From contig NC_079209.1 in NCBI RefSeq assembly GCF_026745355.1, forward strand, positions 50,231,596-50,295,595: a stretch of DNA of 64,000 nucleotides, in the 5' to 3' direction. This document shows, one piece after another, positions 59,670-64,000 of the stretch; the first letter of the stretch is position 1, and every line of letters begins with the position of its first letter. The notes under the pieces are model-generated. The model searched no databases and was not told the DNA's origin. It saw only the letters and a list, made by a program, of their open reading frames with translations. Made by a program: the position numbers and the translations under genes. Source of the stretch: Beta vulgaris subsp. vulgaris (taxonomy: Eukaryota; Streptophyta; Magnoliopsida; Caryophyllales; Amaranthaceae).

Positions 59670-61222
59670 GAGTTAACTACCTAGTAAGGACCTAAAGTAT
59701 GAGAGTTTTTTCCAACAAGGACCTCAACAATTTTTTTGATCTACTAAGGACCTCATATCTACTATGGTTACATTTTCCATCCAATATTATTAACTTTGTT
59801 TTCTTTTTGTTTTAAAAAATTAAAATGGCCCCACCAACTCAATTATTCTTTATCTCTTTCTATATTCCTCTTAATTTGACTTTAACTTTTTTTTTTCCAT
59901 AAAACTATGAGTATTTTTACCAAATCGGTACTTTAAGAACATTATTTGATCACATGAACATATTTTAAAAATTATCACATGTGTGTATTTTCAAAGATTT
60001 TCTTTAATCATATGAGTATTTCTTAAAATTTGGACTACTTATAAGTATTTAATAAATCTTCATTGACCATATAAGCCCTTTAGCTAATGTTATATATTCA
60101 CCTCTATTTACACCTTTTTCTCTTTTCTCTCTCGGACACTAATAAAAAGTCTCGGGTCAATAGTTAATGAATTCATGCCACAACTATTCACAAACGCAGG
60201 ATAAAGGGCAAAAAATAAGGGGTAAAAGAAAAAAAAATACAGAAATAAAGAAAAATAAGAACATGTATTGCAATCTAGTTAAAATAGTGGTTCATATTGT
60301 CAAAAGAAATTTATTTTTAAAAAAAAATACCCTAGTGATTTCTTTTAAATACTCGGTAAGATGATTTTTTGAAAAATACCCTTATACTTTGTATCATTAT
60401 GTTTTTTAAATGCCCATATTGCGAGAATTTATATTTTAAAATACTCATTTGGTAATAACTAATGAGACCCTACACAACCGTCCAACCCTTTGTCTCTCTC
60501 TTAAAATATATCATGTTTGTGTAGGTCGTAGCTCTCATCCATCATCTTTACAAATCCAAAATTTATCCTAAAAGTTAAAATTATTTTCCTCTTTAGCCTA
60601 ATTTTTTCCATTGATAGTGCAAATTTTAAAATGTATCATCTCGCAATGTGGGCATTTTTAAAAAATGGTGATACTGGTATAATGGTATTTTTCAAAATTT
60701 TATCTTTTTTAAAAAAAAAGATACAAGTAAAGTTTAGGGAACTCTTCTTTCAAGAGTATACCCTAAACTATCTAAAGTAACTAAATAATTGAAAAACATA
60801 TCGGACTGAACATCAACTAATTGAGATGAATTTTGGAGATGGTGCCCAATCTTTGAGAGGTAATCCGCAACCCGGTTGGCTTCCCGATAGACGTGAACAA
60901 TTGTAACCTTCCGAAATGAAGACAAAAGTTGAATGTATCTTAAAGTACTAATTTGACAAAAATACTCATAGTTTTATGAAAAAAGAGTTAACATCAAATT
61001 AGGAGGAAGATGGAGAGCGATAAAGAATAATTGAGTTGGTGGGGCCTTTTTAATTTTTCAAACAAAAATAAACAAAGTTAATAAAATTGGATGGAAAATG
61101 TAACCTATTGGATGGAAAATGTAACCATGGTTAATTTGAGGTCCTTAGTAGATCAAAAAAATTGTTGAGGTCCTTGTTAGAAAAAATTCTCATAGTTTAG
61201 GTCCTTATTGGGTAGTTAACTC
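59670..61222. mobile_element. TIR element carrying an RNase H fragment
   Basis: The left GAGTTAACTACC and right GGTAGTTAACTC begin inverted ends of 250-300 bases, with AAGGACCT(C/A)A blocks and GGATGGAAAATGTAACC (tandemly doubled at 61089-61126). The interior carries the minus-strand frame 60734-60925. Flanks GTACACAGTA and GTACAGTA are similar but not identical, so the duplication is uncertain. Long TIRs plus captured coding sequence resemble a Pack-MULE; no transposase is present. Confidence 0.65.
60734..60925 (-). pseudogene. RNase H C-terminal fragment inside the TIR element
   Basis: A 63-codon frame reads FRKVTIVHVYREANRVADYL then SKIGHH and a short tail. VYREANRVAD is the last conserved motif of RVT_3-type RNase H (compare YREANKAADF near 46460). 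Nothing N-terminal to it is readable. It is either a captured host or LINE exon, or a LINE 3' fragment inserted between the TIRs. Confidence 0.6.
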
Positions 61223-62020
61223 AAGTACAGTATAATCCCCACTCTTTAATTGCATATTAATAACTAACAATAAATTAATTGTAAAAATCCAAATATTGGC
61301 CCAAAGTAATCAGACAGCTTTAAAATTAAATTTTATGCATAACAGTATCGGAGTTTGAGTTTATGACATGTGAAATATATTTCTCAATCTCCGGCTATTG
61401 CGGCTAGTGCCCTTTTACATTGTGTCACCAAAAGTTTTCCCCTTTGATTTTTTGTTCAAAAGTTAGTATTATTATATTTTTGATGAAAAAGTTAATACAT
61501 TGGTGGTGAAAAAGCAGATAATGGATTTTATTTTTTTGAAAAGAAATTATTTATTTTATTTTCTAAAGGAAATGTGAATATATTTGGTGCTGAAAACTGA
61601 AAAGCAATTGGAATATCAACAAAATGTATGGTGATATAAGATTATTTTTTTCAAAATATGACATAAGAATTGTTGAATACTACTACTGTAACACTAATAG
61701 AGCACTCTAGTTAGAAAAAGTTATAGCTCTTTTTCTTCCTGCTCGTGTAGAATGAGGTATAATTCACACTTTCAGAGCACCTTAGCGGCTTTTCGTGCTC
61801 TATTACCACGTGGATATCCACTTAATGTTGTGGTTCGTGGTCGGTTTGGTGATCTAAAGAACCGAGGAAACTTGAGGGAAAAAAATGTTTACAAACAAAT
61901 CCAACTGAGAAATGAGTAATTCCTATTAATTGAAGAATATAATAATATGTTTATTTCTTTGACAACGAGAATCGTAGAAGAAATAAAAAAATCAAAAATC
62001 TACATATAAGGAAAGGAAAA
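61223..62020. other. Unassigned AT-rich stretch
   Basis: No coding frame or clear repeat end. The part near 62020 is probably the 3' untranslated region of the LINE that follows on the minus strand. Confidence 0.5.
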
Positions 62021-64000
62021 CTAGACATGTGAGATGCAACAGAGATTCGCTAACTCTTGGACTGGAGCAACATCATTTCTGTAAACTTTAACGATACGAC
62101 ACCAACTGAAAAATCTCGTCATAGATCGAATGTCATTAATCGTATGTTGTATTGAAATGTCTTGAGCTGTAGAAGATTGCAATAGGCGAACAAAGAGAGC
62201 GGAATGGGTGTAGATCGGGATACGTGAGAGAGTAATGTGTCTCGCCCAAGATAGAGCAAGGAGGCATGCTATAGCCTCCGGGTGAAGAGCAGAGGAAGCT
62301 AAAAATCGTTGAGCATGCATGGTTGTTGAGGAAGCTACCCCTGGGACATGAGCGACCCATGCGGCCGCTCCCCTTTCTGTATGCTTGATCCATGACCCAT
62401 CTATACTAGACATGGCCTTTAGAGGAGCCTGATTATAGTGACCAAAGGTGGCAAAGAGCAAAATCGAGGGTTGGACCGCCATCCATTGGGGACCTATTAA
62501 GTTGTATCATGGCTTAGGAAAAAGTTAAATGTTGTTGTTTTCCAGCCTCGATATATTGTTGGAGTATTTCAATTGTGGCATGAATGCGTCTGAAAACCTG
62601 ATCATTTTGTGTTGTCTAGATAGCCCACATGGTGCCAATGAAGGCAGACACAAGAGAACTATGGATACCTTCAGAATCCCTCAATTTAGTAAAATATTGC
62701 AAAAGCCAAGACTCAAAGGTTGTCAATATGAGGATTCGATAAATTAGAAATAAACCAAGCTTCCAAAGTAAGAGGGCATTCACGAAAAAGATGGTGACGA
62801 GATCCAATGTCAACCAAACATATAGGGTAGGGATCAGAAGCGATAAGTCCCCGACGAGACAAATTCTCCGAGGTTGCGAGAATGTTTTGCTAGAGCTTTC
62901 AGATAAAAATTTCCATTTTGGCATCATGTTCAAGCTCCAAACAATGGGAAAGAAACGCAGATGCAATGGAGTTGTCATGCTACAAATATCATTTTGTTGT
63001 TGCTTAATAATAAGAGTATACGTGAATTTGGTGGAATACTCACCAAACTTTGTATGTGGCCACTATAACTCATCTTTGGAAAAGGAGGCAGTGGGAAGTT
63101 CCATACCTAAAATCTGCCAAGCACTAAAGGGGATAAAGAGACTACGAACTTATCCCCTGTTCCACTATTTGCCATTAGGAGAAATAAGGTCAGCAACTTT
63201 TAGTCTAGCGGCCACACGTAAAGAAACATCATCCTTCATGATTGGAGTGTGATCATGAACCCATTTATCTTGAGTTGCTAGTATACCGCGGCCATTGCCA
63301 ACTATCTAGGCACGATGCTTCTTTAAGGTCAATGTTATCTTCAATATTCCTCATGAGCCCCATGATAAATTTTCTCTCTTTGACTATGGGCGAGTAGTAT
63401 GATAAGCTCGAGAGATAAGAAGCGGAGGGTGATGTTGAATGCGCCAGGGCTTTTGCATCAATAAAACTTCAACTAAAGTTCCAATACTGCGAAGATCAAG
63501 GCCTCCCATACCTTTTGGAAGGTGTAGAGTCGCACATTTTTCCAATGTATGCCTTGATTCGACGTTCCTTGCTAGAAAAACGAGCGAGTAGACAATCAAG
63601 CTTATGCATTATGGTTTGAGGAATGCTGAAAACCGCTAATTGATGCATAATAGTGGGGACAATGGAATCATAATGATCAGTTTCGTTGATTGAGATAAAG
63701 TACGATGTCACCATTGAGAAATTTTCCCGGAAACCTTGTCGAGTAAGGGGATAAAATGTCGTACTTTGGGGTCTTGAATATCCATCAAGGTACCAAGATA
63801 CACTCCTAGAGACGTATGAGAAGCCATCCTGAGAATGGACTTATAGTCTTCCGGTTGCGCCTGTTGAATATTATGACTAAATTTGACAAAAGACTTTTGT
63901 AGGTTCAGCGATAGAACAAATCTCTCTATCATTGTTTTGATACTACGCATGCGTCATGTGAAGCTTTTAAAAAGAAGAGCGTGTCATCAACAAAAAAAAA
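62021..64000 (-). pseudogene. LINE ORF2 3' part (RT end, zf-RVT, RNase H), runs off the window
   Basis: The first readable motif, at the window edge, is FVDDTLFFLKAS (63992 leftward), the RT catalytic box. After a frameshift come SLNLQKSFVKFS, GVYLGT, PTIMHQLAVFSIP and PKGMGGLDLRS (to about 63480), the RT thumb region of plant LINEs. A zf-RVT remnant C-LVDIGSRH-H-LFRE-C lies near 62790. An RNase H-like domain (62482-62021) has DGSW and HPEAIACLLALSWA, but the following Asp motif reads THS. Several frameshifts make it non-functional. It differs in sequence from the three other LINEs here. Confidence 0.85.

Overview
This window is AT-rich plant nuclear DNA. I find no intact cellular protein-coding gene, rRNA or functional tRNA. 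Almost everything that can be read is transposable-element sequence, much of it nested and dated by target-site duplications (TSDs). The mix is L1-type LINEs with a CCHC ORF1 and a C-terminal RNase H domain, tRNA-derived SINEs, short non-autonomous Helitrons, Stowaway and Tourist-like MITEs, and copia-type gag with an initiator-Met primer site. That points to a eudicot angiosperm. A Caryophyllales/Amaranthaceae origin is a guess from general resemblance, not a demonstrated result.

Layout. (1) 1-13.6 kb is a Helitron and MITE field. It holds two large foldback elements, several Helitrons opening TCTCTATTATAT and ending hairpin-CTAG, a family of MITEs filled with TTCAG pentamers, and a Stowaway that landed inside a Helitron 5' end. 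(2) 13.7-26.85 kb is one L1 LINE bounded by a 17-bp TSD. It is split by a 6.4-kb minus-strand LTR retrotransposon (TSD ACCAA) that carries gag but no pol. The LINE itself landed inside a Stowaway-like MITE. (3) 26.9-35.1 kb is mostly unassigned AT-rich DNA, with a Helitron end, a 1.7-kb retroposed sequence, a SINE inside a Stowaway, and a complete 816-bp Helitron. (4) 35.26-46.6 kb holds a long palindrome followed by a second LINE of the same family. That LINE is split by a MITE and by a 5.2-kb LTR element (TSD TCTCT) carrying an RNase H fragment. (5) 46.8-53.5 kb holds three SINEs, a complete minus-strand LINE of another lineage (13-bp TSD), and a Helitron with a doubled 5' end. (6) 54.7-64 kb holds a LINE remnant, a solo LTR related to the 19-25 kb element, two large TIR elements (one with a hAT insertion, one with an RNase H tail), and the 3' part of a fourth LINE running off the window.

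None of the elements looks autonomous now. Every RT, endonuclease and gag reading frame is interrupted. The LINEs are the plausible source of the retrotransposition machinery used by the SINEs. The Helitrons, MITEs and gag-only element would depend on proteins encoded elsewhere. The points most worth a second look are a 61-bp Helitron reduced to its ends, two loci where two Helitron 5' ends share one 3' end, a flank duplicated along with a Helitron, the gag-only LTR element with its related solo LTR, and the repeated appearance of RNase H-like fragments in unrelated element types.
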